Positions 41,120 to 51,300 of a stretch of 64,000 nucleotides of DNA are shown here, in pieces. Positions within the stretch are counted from its first letter, which is position 1; every line of letters starts with the position of its first letter. The stretch covers positions 30,099,676 through 30,163,675 of the forward strand of contig NC_072450.1 of assembly GCF_027596085.1 (NCBI RefSeq), read 5' to 3'. The translations under genes were made by a program, and so were the position numbers. The notes under the pieces are model-generated. The model had not been told where the DNA came from and made no database searches. It saw nothing but the letters and a program-made list of their open reading frames with translations. Source of the stretch: Anoplopoma fimbria. Lineage: Eukaryota > Chordata > Actinopteri > Perciformes > Anoplopomatidae.

Positions 41120-41710
41120 CCTTTTCACTCTTCCTGCACTCTGTCTATTTCTCTCAGCTCACAGCCCAGCCCCCGCTCTCTCACCACACTCTCCCTCACT
41201 CACCTAATCAGCCTCATGCAGTGCACCTGTCTGCCACACCCACCTCGTCAGCACAATCACTCTCACCTGCTCACTCTGCTGCACTACTCACCTCAGTATA
41301 AATACCCCAGTCTCACACACACTCACTGCCAGATCGTTCTCCGCATTATGCCAGACCTTCCAGCGTTATTCCCCGGACTGATTTCACGACACCGCTTGTT
41401 TGGACTTCTCCGCCTTGCCTCTGCCCCGGTAACTGACTCAGCCTTCCGTCCCAGACCAAGGTATTCCTACCTTGCCTCTGCCCCGGTTAACCGACTCAGC
41501 CTTTTGTCCCCAACCACGAGATTAGCCTTCGCTCCTTTTGTTTTTTGTCTGCCTGCTCCGCTGACGGATCAGCGCTCTCTAGAGTGGAATATACCCCGTG
41601 AGTTATCTCCTGCCTGTCTACCTGCTGTTTGTTCCGCTTTGAATAAAGCTCCTGAACATTACCCTGTCTCCTGGTCGTACTGCACTTGGGTCCACACACC
41701 ACCCGTTACA
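41120..41710 (+). repeat. 5' LTR of the chromovirus (start uncertain)
   Basis: Positions 41393-41710 match 44430-44744 closely. Within the match a ~58-base block ('cttgcctctgccccggt.aac.gactcagcctt') is repeated twice. AATAAA occurs at about 41642 ('tttgaataaagctc'). Upstream, CT-rich sequence with a TATA box is the likely U3. Confidence 0.75.
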
Positions 41711-41728
41711 GTACGATCTGGCCAGAAC

Positions 41729-42684
41729 ATGGATCCAGCACACGACACCTCGCCACTGGCTCGGTTCGCGTCTATGGAGGAGGCGATCCAGAGACACGGG
41801 ACTCAGCTTGCTGCCACCACCGCCGAGGTTCACCAAACCTTAGTGAACCAGGGACAGGCTGTGACCGCCTTGACGCACCAGGTTCAACAATTTACGACGG
41901 CCCTCACCATCTGCTCCGACTCACCCGGAGCTGTTACCAGCGTGTTCACTGCCGGTCTCGGAGGTCCGAGTCGGCGAGCCGGAACGTTACGCTGGGGATG
42001 CTGAGGGCTGTAACCCTTTTCTGACGAACTGCTCCATTTTGTTCGCGTTACAGCCATACACATTCGCCACCGAGGAAGCAAGAGTGGCGTATTCCATTAA
42101 TCACCTGATGGGGAGAGCCCGTCTGTGGGGAACAGCGGAGTGGGACCGCCGAACGCCCGCCTGCGCTTCCTTCCAGGCGTTCTCCGAGGAATTACGCAAG
42201 GTTTTCGGAGTGGTTTCCTTGGGACCAGACGCCACCGGTGGATTGTTGGGGCTCCAACAAGGTAATCAAACCGTCACGGATTACTCCATTGACTTTTGGA
42301 CCAAGGCGTGGCTAAACTCATGGAATATGGCCGCTCAATGCGATGCGTACATGCTTGGCTTGGCAGACTACATCAAGGATGAACTCATCTCCTTCGAGCT
42401 GCCCACCTCTTTGGACGGACTGATCGAGGTGACCACTAGACTGGACCGTCGCGTCCAGGCCAGGCGGCTGGTGAAGCGGATTTTCCTAATCCATGCACGC
42501 TACCTCTCCGAACCAACCATCGACCGTTCCACCTCATCGGGAGACCGAGCCCATGCAGGTGGGTCGCACCAGACTCTCGACTGAGGAACGTGACCGCCGC
42601 CGCAGGGACAACCTATGTATGTACTGTGGTCAGGCCGGCCATTTTGTTCCCAACTGCCCGGTAAAACCCAGGGCTCACCAGTAA
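41729..42684 (+). pseudogene. Chromovirus gag with zinc knuckle, frameshifted
   Basis: Begins MDPAHDTSPLARFASMEEAI at 41729, 18 bases after the LTR. The frame changes near 41955; the body continues 42039-42584 (FALQPYTFATEEARVAYSIN, RARLWGTAEW, KVFGVVSLGPDATGGLLGLQ), the Gag core of this group. A further change near 42490 leads to the knuckle [15 protein letters not shown] (42613-42657). Gag packages element RNA. A stop at 42682 precedes the protease. Confidence 0.8.
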
Positions 42685-42750
42685 CCAAGGAGGTACTGGT
42701 GAGCCGAACCGTGTCACGACCCTCCTTCATGCCAAGTTGCTTCTACCCGG

Positions 42751-43974
42751 GTGCCCGAGACTATCTCCACCTTCCTGGACTCTGGAGCGGATGCGTCCAT
42801 CATGGACGAGGGACTCGCTCTGCAGCTGGGAATTGACCAGGTTCCTCTTCTTCGTCCTGTTCCAGCCAGCGCCCTCGACGGTCATCTCCTGGGGACCGTC
42901 ACCCACCAAACCATCCCAGTCCATATGCTTCTGTCTGGCAATCACCACAAAACCATCACCTTCCACATCCTGCAATCACCCCGTATTCCCCTCATCCTGG
43001 GGTATCCATGGTTACGACGCCACAACCCCCATATCGACTGGGCTACGGGGGCTTTCCGAGGCTGGAGTCCTTCCTGTCACCTCGTTTGCCTGAAACAAGC
43101 CGCCGCACCTCAGGTTCCTGCTCCAGTCAACTCCACACCTGAGCTCACGGGGGTTCCGGTCAAGTACCTCGACTTCAAGGAGGCATTCAACAAGACCAAG
43201 GCTTTGTCTCTGCCTCCTCACCGTCCATATGACTGCGCCATCGACCTCCGTCCGGGTACTTTTCCTCCCAAGGGTCGTCTATTCTCCCTGTCCGCGCCTG
43301 AAAGGGAGGCGATGGATAAATATATTAACGACTGCCTCGCTGCTGGACTCATACGCCCCTCGTCATCTCCTGCAGGAGCAGGGTTTTTCTTCGTGGGAAA
43401 GGACAAGACCCTCCGACCCTGCATAGACTACCGGGGCTTGAATGAGATCACCGTCAAGAATCGCTACCCACTACCGCTCATCACTACTGCCTTCGAGCTA
43501 CTCCAGGGAGCCACCATCTTTTCTAAACTTGACCTCCGCAACGCCTATCACCTGGTCCGAATCCAAGAGGGAGATGAGTGGAAGACAGCCTTCAACACAC
43601 CGAAGGGGCATTACGAATATCTGGTGATGCCCTTCGGCTTGACTAATGCTCCCGCAGTCTTCCAGACCCTGGTTAATGACGTTCTCCGGGACATGTTGGA
43701 CCGACATGTGTTTGTTTATCTAGACGACATCCTCATCTTCTCTAAAACCAAGGAGGAGCATATTCACCACGTCCAGTCAGTCCTGCAACGCCTCCTGGAG
43801 AACTCCTTATACGTTAAGGCTGAAAAGTGTGAGTTCCACGTGACCACCGTCCCTTTCCTAGGTTACATTGTGTCCGGCGGTAACATCGAGATGGATCCCG
43901 CAAAGGTGGCCGCTGTCACATCCTGGTCTGCTCCTGAAACCCAGTCGAGAAGGTCATCAACCCAGTGGCAGTGA
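42751..43974 (+). CDS. Chromovirus protease and reverse transcriptase, truncated
   Basis: A 407-codon frame. Protease motif [13 protein letters not shown] at the start; RT from about residue 150 ([73 protein letters not shown]), catalytic [11 protein letters not shown] near 325, thumb [17 protein letters not shown]. After SWSAPETQ the frame enters the deletion junction and stops, so RNase H and integrase are lost. The RT core itself looks intact. The retained frame starts just upstream of the protease; the natural start lies in gag. Confidence 0.9.
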   Translation: MPETISTFLDSGADASIMDEGLALQLGIDQVPLLRPVPASALDGHLLGTVTHQTIPVHMLLSGNHHKTITFHILQSPRIPLILGYPWLRRHNPHIDWATGAFRGWSPSCHLVCLKQAAAPQVPAPVNSTPELTGVPVKYLDFKEAFNKTKALSLPPHRPYDCAIDLRPGTFPPKGRLFSLSAPEREAMDKYINDCLAAGLIRPSSSPAGAGFFFVGKDKTLRPCIDYRGLNEITVKNRYPLPLITTAFELLQGATIFSKLDLRNAYHLVRIQEGDEWKTAFNTPKGHYEYLVMPFGLTNAPAVFQTLVNDVLRDMLDRHVFVYLDDILIFSKTKEEHIHHVQSVLQRLLENSLYVKAEKCEFHVTTVPFLGYIVSGGNIEMDPAKVAAVTSWSAPETQSRRSSTQWQ

Positions 43975-44559
43975 GGCTCAAGCTCCCGAGGTCCATGCGC
44001 ATCCATCCCACGTTCCACGTCTCCAGGGTGAAACCAGTCCGAGAGAGTCTGTTGATGCCGGCGGCTCCTCCTCCTCCGCCTCATAGAAGGAGGACCTGTC
44101 TACACCATCCATCGCCTGCTTCGCTCTCGCCGCTGGGGTCAGGGTATCCAATACCTGGTGGACTGGGAGGGATACGGTCCTGAGGAGAGGTCGTGGGTTC
44201 CAGCTCGTCACATCTGTGATCCTCGACTTATTGTTGCTTTTCATCGACAGCACCCGGACCAGCCCTCTAGGAGAAGGACCCCTGCCAGAAACACTCAAAA
44301 GGCTCCCGAGTCAGACAGTGAGGCCTCGTCGTCCGGCTCCGAGGAACCCTTCCTCCAGACCCCCTCCACCCATCCGACTGAAGATCCGGACTCTGCGGCC
44401 TCGGAGGAGTACTTTCCCGTTGCCGACCCCGCTTTGGACTTCCCTGCCTTGCCTCTGCCCCGGCAACTGACTCAGCCTTCCGTCCCAGACCACGGTATTC
44501 CTACCTTGCCTCTGCCCCGGTTAACCGACTCAGCCTTCTGTCCCCGACCACGAGATTAG
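43950..44559 (+). pseudogene. Chromovirus integrase C-terminus and chromodomain
   Basis: After the deletion junction: [20 protein letters not shown] then RVKPVRESL, a frame change near 44090, then a chromodomain: [20 protein letters not shown] and [20 protein letters not shown]. Chromodomains steer chromovirus integration toward marked histones. The frame runs on through an acidic Ser/Pro-rich tail directly into the remaining 3' LTR and stops at 44557-44559, an extension created by loss of the LTR front half. Confidence 0.82.
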
Positions 44560-44744
44560 CCTTCGCTCCTTTTGGTTTTTGTCTGCCTGCTCCGCTGACG
44601 GATCAGCGCTCTCTAGAGTGGAATATCCCCCATGAGTTATCTCCTGCCTGTCTACCTGATGTTTGTTCCGCTTTGAATAAAGCTCCTGAACATTACCCTG
44701 TCTCCTGGTCGTACTGCACTTGGGTCCACACACCACCCGTTACA
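44430..44744 (+). repeat. 3' LTR of the chromovirus, front half missing
   Basis: Matches 41393-41710 and includes the same ~58-base doublet and AATAAA, ending acccgttaca. Nothing corresponding to the TATA-bearing 41120-41392 is present; the coding tail abuts the middle of the LTR. Confidence 0.85.
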
Positions 44745-45440
44745 GTTCAAAGACCCTAAAAAGCTTTACAGAGCACAGAAGGACTGATTATCTGGCAGGA
44801 TAAAAACTACCTACAAAATATCATACTTAACTAGTAAGGTTTACATTTCTCTTCTGTGTATGGAGACATTTGCTCATCAGAAAGCTTGTCTCTCAGCTTC
44901 TGTCGCAGAGTGACAGATGCCAGCACATCAGGAGAGGATTCGGAGGAGGAAATCAAAGGGCTGATTCTGACAGGTTTCACCTTGGAGATGTGCAGGTGGG
45001 GGTGTACCAGAGAGACGCAGCCGGACCGCCGCCATAATTAACCACATTGGATGTACTTGGTTGCCACTTAAAAGATTCCACTTGAAGATTGAGGTTCTGT
45101 GGGGACATCCAGACCTTCTTACTCGCCAGATAACAAGAAGCTGGGGAGCGTTGCCTGTCAGCCACTCTCCTATAACGCTATTTAGTCCAGAAAAATTGCA
45201 GCCTGAGCCCAAGGTGACAGCAATGCACCAGTGCCCACGCAGACAGCACACAGACCTAAACCACAAGTTTGTGGCTGTGGCTGAGACAGGAAGGGAGTTA
45301 TGAGCGAACTCAATCCAAGTTCATTGACAACTCTTTCCATTGTGAATAGAGGGCATTAAACACATTCAACATTTTGGCCAGAAACAGGTTACCAAAACTT
45401 TACCAGAAGGAAGCTTTTTGGATCCAATCCACTGGACGTG
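44745..45440. other. Unassigned
   Basis: A plus-strand stretch at 44900-45000 reads DASTSGEDSEEEIKGLILTG, and its complement stays open for 112 codons; neither is recognised. No known repeat. Confidence 0.2.
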
Positions 45441-45444
45441 TTCA

Positions 45445-45818
45445 TGTCGGAAAGGATTGACAGATTGATAGCTGTTCCGCAATTTTGTGCTTGGTGGTGC
45501 ATGGCCGTTATTAGTTGGTGGAGCGATTTGTCTGGGTAATTCCGATAACGAATGAGACTCCGGCATGCTAACTAGTTATGCGGCCCTGTATGGTCGGCGT
45601 CCAACTTCTTAGAGGGACAAGCGGCGTTCAGCCACACGAGATTGAGCAATAACAGGTCTGTGATGCCCTTAGATGTCCGGGGCTGCACGCGCGCCACATT
45701 GAGTGGATCAGCGTGTGTCTACCCTTCATCGAGAGGCGTGGGTAACCCGCTGAACCCCACTCGTGATAGGGATTGGGAATTGCAATTATTTCCACTGAAC
45801 GAGGAATTCCCAGTAAAG
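45445..45818 (+). rRNA. 18S rRNA fragment (pseudogene)
   Basis: Unmistakable 3'-half 18S sequence in sense orientation: 'aaggattgacagattgatagct', 'gttggtggagcgatttgtctg', 'aattccgataacgaa', 'ggtcggcgtccaacttcttag', 'gagattgagcaataacagg', 'ctgcacgcgcgccacatt', 'gggtaacccgctgaaccccac' and 'gaacgaggaattcccagtaa'. It carries several substitutions and deletions (for example near 45480-45490 and 45750). It stops about 200 bases short of the 18S 3' end. The rest of the rDNA unit is absent, so this is an inserted copy. It is followed by an A-rich stretch and then a LINE. Confidence 0.9.
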
Positions 45819-45835
45819 AAAAAAAAAAGAACAAC

Positions 45836-46297
45836 CCCAGGTTTCTCTTCAGCACTGTAGCCAGGCTGACAGAGAGTCACAGCTCTGTTGAGCCGTGTAT
45901 TCCTATAAACCTCAGTAGTAGGGACTTCATGAACTTCTTTAATGATAAGATTCTAACTATTAGAGACAAAATTAATAATCTCCTGCCCTCAACCAGTATA
46001 GATATATCCTCAAACACAGTAACCTTAGAAACAGCTGTAGATCCTGATATATATTTAGATGGCTTCTCTTCCATCGACCTTCAACAATTTACTTTAACTA
46101 TTTCTAAGTCTAAACCTTCCACCTGTCTCTTAGACCCGATCCCGACTACGCTGCTTAAGGAAGTTTTACCTTTAGTTAGCAATTCTTTATTAGAAATTAA
46201 CAATCTGTCTTTACTAACGGGCCATGTACCACTGTCCTTCAAAGTAGCTGCAATGAAACCTCTTCTTAATAAACCCACTCATTATCCAGAGGTTTGA
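45836..46297 (+). pseudogene. LINE copy 2, pre-RT and RT start
   Basis: Open frame reading SHSSVEPCIPINLSSRDFMN, FFNDKILTIRDKINNLLPS, TCLLDPIPTTLLKEVLPLVS and VPLSFKVAAMKPLLNKPTH. It stops at TGA (46295-46297), just before the YRPIS block, which follows intact in sequence ([18 protein letters not shown]). Confidence 0.75.
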
Positions 46298-46423
46298 GCT
46301 AACTATAGACCTATATCTAACCTTCCCTTCCTCTCAAAGATCCTCGAGAAAACAGTCGCTAATCAGCTGTGTGACTTTCTTCATAACAATAGTTTATTTG
46401 AGGATTTTCAGTCAGGATTGTGA

Positions 46424-46763
46424 GTGCATAATAGCACAGAAACAAAACTGGTGAAAATTACAAATTACCTTCTAATTGCATCAGACAAAGGACTTGTCTC
46501 TGTACTTGTCTTGTTAGACCTTAGTGCTGCGTTCAACACCATTGACCATAAAATCTTATTACAGAGACTGGAGCATCTAATTGGCATTAAAGGAACTGCA
46601 CTTAGCTGGTTTGATTCATATTTATCAGTTTGTATATTTAAACAATGAAACCTCAATGAAAACGAAAGTCAGGATTCACCGATTGGATTCACCTTATATA
46701 TATGCTTCCTTTAGGGAATATTATCAGAAAACACTCAATAAACTTTCATTGTTATGCAGATGA
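46424..46763 (+). pseudogene. LINE copy 2, RT motif A region
   Basis: Reads [40 protein letters not shown] (motif A with Asn in place of the second conserved Asp) and then shifts phase near 46615 into [13 protein letters not shown]. Motif B is deleted: after the 'kv' the sequence jumps to 'rihrldspyiyasfre', which is the segment before YADD. CYADDTQLY is present out of phase at about 46755-46780. Confidence 0.72.
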
Positions 46764-47246
46764 TACCCAATTATATCTATCGATTAAGCCAGACGAAACC
46801 AACCAGTTTGCTAAACTTCAAGCATGTCTTCAGGACATAAAACAGGGATGACCTGCAACTTCTTGATGTCAAACTCCAACAAAACTGAAGCTAGGCCCAG
46901 ATCACCTTCGAAATCAATTATCTAATGATATAGTTTCTCTAGATGGCCTTGCCCTGGCATCCGGCACATTATCTTTGATCATGATTTGTCCTTTAACTCC
47001 CAGATAAAACTAATTTCAAAGACAGCATTTTTTCACTTATGTAACATTTTGAAAATCATGCAAATCCTGTATCAAAGCAATGCAGAAAAAACTAGTTCAT
47101 GCATTTGTTACTTCTAGACTATATTACTGCAATTCCTTTTGATCAGGCTGCTCTAATAAGTCTCTTAAATATCTCCAGTTGATCCAGAATGCTGCAGCGC
47201 GTGTTCTAAAAAAAATATTAAAAATATTACTCCAGTATTAGTTTAT

Positions 47247-47507
47247 TTGCACTGGCTCCCTGTTAAATCACGTATTGAATTTAAAATTATTCTCCTCACC
47301 TACAAAGCTCTAATTGGTGGGTCACCGTCTTATCTAAAGGAACTTATAGTTCCATATTCCCCAACTAGAGAGCTGCGCTCCCTGAATGCAAGGTTATTTG
47401 TGTTTCCTAGAGTATCAAAAAGTAGGATGGGAGCCAGAGCCTTCAGTTATCAAAGTCCTCTTCTGTGGAACCAGCTCCAGTTTCAGTCCGGGTGGCAGAC
47501 ACACTGA
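47247..47507 (+). pseudogene. LINE copy 2, C-terminal block
   Basis: The 86-codon frame reads MHWLPVKSRIEFKIILLTYK, ALIGGSPSYLKELIVPYSP, RELRSLNARLFVFPRVSKSR and MGARAFSYQSPLLWNQLQ, the standard C-terminal block of this LINE family. The frame is off near its end ('FQSGWQTH' where copy 3 reads VPVSVRGQTHSPL). Confidence 0.75.
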
Positions 47508-48020
47508 CAACTTTTAAGAGCAGGCCTTCCTTTTTGATAGCGCTTATAGTTAGGGCTGGCTCAGGTTGTCCAGCACCTAGATATGCTGCTGTAGGCCTAG
47601 ACTGCCAGTGGACTACCTAGGATACACTGAGCTCCTCTCTCCTCTTCTCTCCCTCCATCTTTATGTATCCATGTCCTATTTATGCACATTATTGACTTTG
47701 CTTCTTCCACGGAGACCTTGTGCTTTCTCGCCTTGGAGGTTCCCATGAATCGTGGTTATGTCTGGACCATGGTCCTGCCTCCTGCTGTGGCCCTGCTGAC
47801 ACCCACTGCTACTACCACTATTATTGTTAGTCACATTACTATTATTATTCCTTATATCATTATTATAATTATACTATATTCATTACTGCTGTGATTATAA
47901 GTAGTCTTCTTTTTTTCCTTCGTTACTCTGTTTACTACTCTTATTATATAAATTATTTATGTCATATGCTTTCAATGTGTTGTAACTCTGTTATGTTGTT
48001 CATTCTGTACACATGACAAC

Positions 48021-48581
48021 ATTGCATTTCGGTTATCTTGCTGCTACACAGGGCAGATGCCCATCACTTACAAATATCCCTGTAGAGTCCAAGTGCCAAA
48101 GACTCTGTCAAGACTTTATCATCACATATCATCTGTTTATAATAATCAATTATCTTTTTCTCATCTAACTTGTCTCTCCTGATTACATTTTTTTTCAACA
48201 GTCATGTCATTATCCGTGTCATATGATGGCCTCCCATTGGTTGTTAATACTAAAAATGTGTGCAGGCAGTAAAGTGAACCACGTCAAATGAAGATAACTG
48301 CAACAACTACACTTTTTACTGTTACTCTTAGTACAATAAAACCTTTCGGCTTAAAATCCAATACTTTGGACAAAATTAGCGATATACCTGTTTAGCAAGC
48401 CTGAACATATAAGTCATTGCAATCTGCTATGTCTGCAGTCTCTCATCGCCTGCCGTTATGTTTCAGACCACATTCATGGGAGGTTGTGAGATAGTCGCAA
48501 AATGTAATTGTTTAATCTTTTATTCGTGTCGCTCAGGACACAAACTATGTTTTGTGGTAGACAGATAAAGGTATCCACATT
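48021..48581. other. Spacer between inverted LINE copies
   Basis: No gene or repeat family recognised. Confidence 0.3.
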
Positions 48582-49567
48582 AATTCAATTCAATTCAGTT
48601 TATTTTGTATAGCCCAGAATCACAAATTACAAATTTGCCTCAGAGGGCTTTACAATCTGTGCACATGCGACATCCTCTGTCTTTCCCTCACATCGGCACA
48701 GGAAAAACTCCCCTAAAAAACCCCTTTAACAGGGAGAAAAAAGGAAGAAACCTATGGGAGAACGACAGAGGAGGGATCCTTCTCCCAGGATGGACAGAAT
48801 GCAATAGATGTCATGTGTACAGAATGAGCAGCATAACAGTTCTTAGATACAACACATTCAATATATATGACATAAATTATTCATATAATAAGACTACTTA
48901 TAATAACAGCAGCAATTATTACAGTAGAATTATAGCCATGAAAATAGGGATAGTAATGTGACTAATAATAATAATCAAAGTAGCAGTGGGTGTCAGTCGG
49001 CTCACAGCAGGAGGCACGACTACGGTCCAGGTACCACAACGATTCATGGAAACCTGCAGAACGAGAAAGCAAAAGGGCTTCAGGGTGGAAGTAAAGCTAA
49101 AATGCTTAATGGTACAGGTAATAGTAATAGTAATGTGACTAGTAATAATAATAATGGTGGTAGCAGTCGGTGTCAGCAGGGCCGTAGCAGGATGCACATC
49201 CACGGTCCAGGTACAGCCACGATTTATAGAAGCCTGCGAAGCGAGAAAGCACAAAGACTCCAGGGTAGAAGCAAGTCAATAAGCGTAATAGTACAGGCAA
49301 TAATAATAGTAATGTGACTAATAATGATAGTGGTAGTAGTAGTGGGTGTCAGCAGGGCCTCAGTAGGTGGCACGATGACAGTCCAAATATAACCCCGATT
49401 CCTGGGAACCTGCGAGGCGAGAAAGCACAAGAACTCCGGGGAAGAAGCAAAATCAGTAATGTGCATAAATAGGAGATTAATACATAAAGAAGGAGGGAGA
49501 GAAGAGGAGAGAGGAGCTCAGCGTATCCTAGGTAGTCCCCTGGCTGTCTAGGCATATAGCAGCATAT

Positions 49568-50347
49568 CTAGGGGCTGGACCAAGGCGAACCTGAACCAGC
49601 CCTAACTATAAGCGCTATCAAAAAGGAAGGTCTTAAGCCTGCTCTTGAAAGTGGTGAGTGTGTCTGCCCCCGGACTGAAACTGGAACCTGGTTCCACAGA
49701 AGAGGAGCCTGATAACTGAAGGCTCTGGCTCCCATCCTACTTTTATATACTCTAGGAACCACAAGTAACCCTGCATTGATTGAGCACAGCTCTCTAGTTG
49801 GGTAATATGGAACTATAAGTTCCTTAAGATAAGACGGTGCCTGACCAGTTAGAGCTTTGTAGGTAAGTAAAATAATTTTAAATTCTATTCTTGATTTAAC
49901 AGGGAGCCAGTGCAGAGAAGCTAATACTGGAGTAATATGATCTCTTTTCTTAGTTTTTGTTAGAACACGTGCTGCAGCATTCTGGATCAACTGTAAAGAT
50001 CTAAGAGACCTATTAGAGCAGCCTGATAATAAGGAGTTACAGTAATCTAGTCTAGAGGTAACAAATGCATGAACTAGTTTTTCTGCATCACTTTGAGACA
50101 GGATTTGCCTGATTTTCGCAATGTTACGTAAATGAAAAAAGGCTGTCCTTGAGATCTGTTTTATATAAGAGTTAAAAGACAGATCCTGGTCAAAGATAAC
50201 TCCAAGGTTCTTAACGGTAGTGCTGGATGCTAGAGCAATGCCATCTAGAGAAACTATATCGTTAGATAATTGAATTCGAAGGTGATCTGGACCTAGTAGG
50301 ATAACTTCTGTTTTTTCAGAGTTTAACATTAAAAAGTTACAGGTCAT
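49568..50347 (-). CDS. LINE copy 3, C-terminal half of ORF2
   Basis: A 259-codon open frame: FLMLNSEKTEVILLGPDHLR, ASSTTVKNLGVIFDQDLSFN, RNIAKIRQILSQSDAEKLVH, FVTSRLDYCNSLLSGCSNRS, ASLHWLPVKSRIEFKIILLT and AFSYQAPLLWNQVPVSVRGQ. This is the thumb and C-terminal domain of the RT protein. The apparent start Met is internal; upstream the CYADDTQLYLS box (about 50409-50440) lies before it, with a frame break between. The end at the family's usual C-terminus is natural-looking. Confidence 0.82.
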   Translation of the reverse strand: MTCNFLMLNSEKTEVILLGPDHLRIQLSNDIVSLDGIALASSTTVKNLGVIFDQDLSFNSYIKQISRTAFFHLRNIAKIRQILSQSDAEKLVHAFVTSRLDYCNSLLSGCSNRSLRSLQLIQNAAARVLTKTKKRDHITPVLASLHWLPVKSRIEFKIILLTYKALTGQAPSYLKELIVPYYPTRELCSINAGLLVVPRVYKSRMGARAFSYQAPLLWNQVPVSVRGQTHSPLSRAGLRPSFLIALIVRAGSGSPWSSP

Positions 50348-50463
50348 CCAGGTTTTTATGTCCGTAAGACATGCTTGAAGTTTAGAGAACTGGTTAGTTT
50401 CGTCTGGCTTAATTGATAGATATAACTGGGTATCATCTGCATAACAATGAAAGTTTACTGAGT

Positions 50464-50829
50464 TTACCTGATATATAAGGTAAATAAAATAGGTCCAAGA
50501 ACAGACCCCTGTGGAACTCCGTGACTAACCCTGGTTTTCATCGAGCTTTCATTGTTTACATATACAAACTGAGATCGGTCTGATAAATACGACTTAAACC
50601 AGCTAAGTGCGATTCCTTTAATGCCTATAAGATGCTCCAATCTCTGTAATAGGATTTGGTGATCAATGGTATCAAATGCAGCACTAAGGTCTAGCAATAC
50701 AAGTACAGAGACAAGTCCTTTGTCTGAAGCTATTAGAAGGTCATTGGTAATTTTCACCAGTGCCGTCTCTGTGCTATGATTCACTCTAAATCCTGACTGA
50801 AAATCCTCAAATAAACTATTGTTATGCAT
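50464..50829 (-). CDS. LINE copy 3, RT core fragment
   Basis: A 121-codon frame with [40 protein letters not shown] (motif A, both Asp present) and [20 protein letters not shown] (motif B, intact). The next residues up to CYADDTQLY are out of phase because of a small deletion after 'ILFTLY' (about 50470). Otherwise well preserved. Confidence 0.82.
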   Translation of the reverse strand: MHNNSLFEDFQSGFRVNHSTETALVKITNDLLIASDKGLVSVLVLLDLSAAFDTIDHQILLQRLEHLIGIKGIALSWFKSYLSDRSQFVYVNNESSMKTRVSHGVPQGSVLGPILFTLYIR

Positions 50830-50959
50830 AAAGTCACAGAGCTGATTTGCTACTTACCATGCAATGGTCAGATCAAGTGACACCTTATTAAATTATCGAC
50901 AAAGACCACTTCTGGTGGGCAGCAGGGTAGGTGCATGGGTCCAACCAACCCCGGTCTTT

Positions 50960-51300
50960 CTACCATCAGAGAGGTGTTCGACATTTACAATGGAAAATCA
51001 CACTAACCCTGGCTGGATCCATCTGAGGACTACCGTAAGACACAATGAAACCCAGTAAGGGGACCGCTGGTGGAACTCCCATTTATCCATCTTTACAAAC
51101 AATTGCCGGAATTGCCCAACACGCTTCTCTTCGCTGTTGGAAATAAATGAGAATCCAGATGCACAAAAAAAAAGAATCAGTATGTCCTTCAGCTCATTTT
51201 TAACCAGGGCCTGAACCACAGCTGTAGCTTTACTTAGCCCAAAAGGCATGAGTGATTACTTATAATGGCCCCTGGCAGGATTAAATGTATTCCACTTATC
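50960..51300 (-). pseudogene. Gypsy RT remnant
   Basis: Minus-strand reading gives a decayed chromovirus RT: FNPARGHYK, MPFGLSKATAVVQALVKNEL, KDILI (where YLDDILIFS should be) and QLFVKMDKWEFHQRSPYWVS (compare [20 protein letters not shown] in the element at 42751). The catalytic YLDD segment is deleted. No LTR was found. Confidence 0.6.

Larger units (their letters stand above)
41120..44744 (+). mobile_element. Chromovirus (Sushi-like Ty3/Gypsy), internally deleted
   Basis: Plus strand. 5' LTR with TATA (gtataaatac at about 41296) ends ...acccgttaca at 41710. Then gag, zinc knuckle, protease, RT with YLDD. RNase H and the integrase core are missing: at about 43950 the sequence jumps from just after the RT to the integrase C-terminus ([17 protein letters not shown]) and a chromodomain. 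The 3' LTR (44430-44744) lacks the promoter half. Frame changes near 41955, 42490 and 44090. Flank after the 3' LTR is gttca; the start of the 5' LTR is unclear and may lie at 33149, on the other side of the HECT element. Confidence 0.88.
45826..48020 (+). mobile_element. Jockey-group LINE, 5'-truncated and decayed (copy 2)
   Basis: Same family as copies 1 and 3. It starts at the linker before the RT, runs through RT and post-RT block (SLHWLPVKSRIEFKI-like at about 47240), and into the 3' UTR ('atggtcctgcctcctgctgtggccctgctgacaccc' near 47770). It lacks the terminal ATTGA-type tail, which suggests 3' loss near 48020. Numerous frameshifts. It follows the 18S fragment directly and faces copy 3 in inverted orientation. 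Confidence 0.8.
48582..50857 (-). mobile_element. Jockey-group LINE, 5'-truncated (copy 3), best preserved
   Basis: Minus strand. The 3' end is at 48582-48600 with an (ATTGA)n tail next to 'ctgggctatacaaaataaactg'. The 3' UTR (48601-49560) contains three diverged copies of a block ('ggtggcacgacnncggtccagatac...cgattcatggaaacctgcgaagcgagaaagcac') around 49000, 49190 and 49370. RT and C-terminal coding follow (49568-50829). It is truncated at the RT fingers near 50857. Only a few frame breaks, so it is the youngest of the four pieces. Confidence 0.85.

Noticed and set aside
44856..45266. Possible host gene exon (DASTSGEDSEEEIKG)
   Set aside because: No splice sites, partner exons or recognisable family; too little to support a gene.
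45445..45818. Functional rDNA unit
   Set aside because: Only an internal 18S part is present, with substitutions and deletions and without ITS, 5.8S or 28S.
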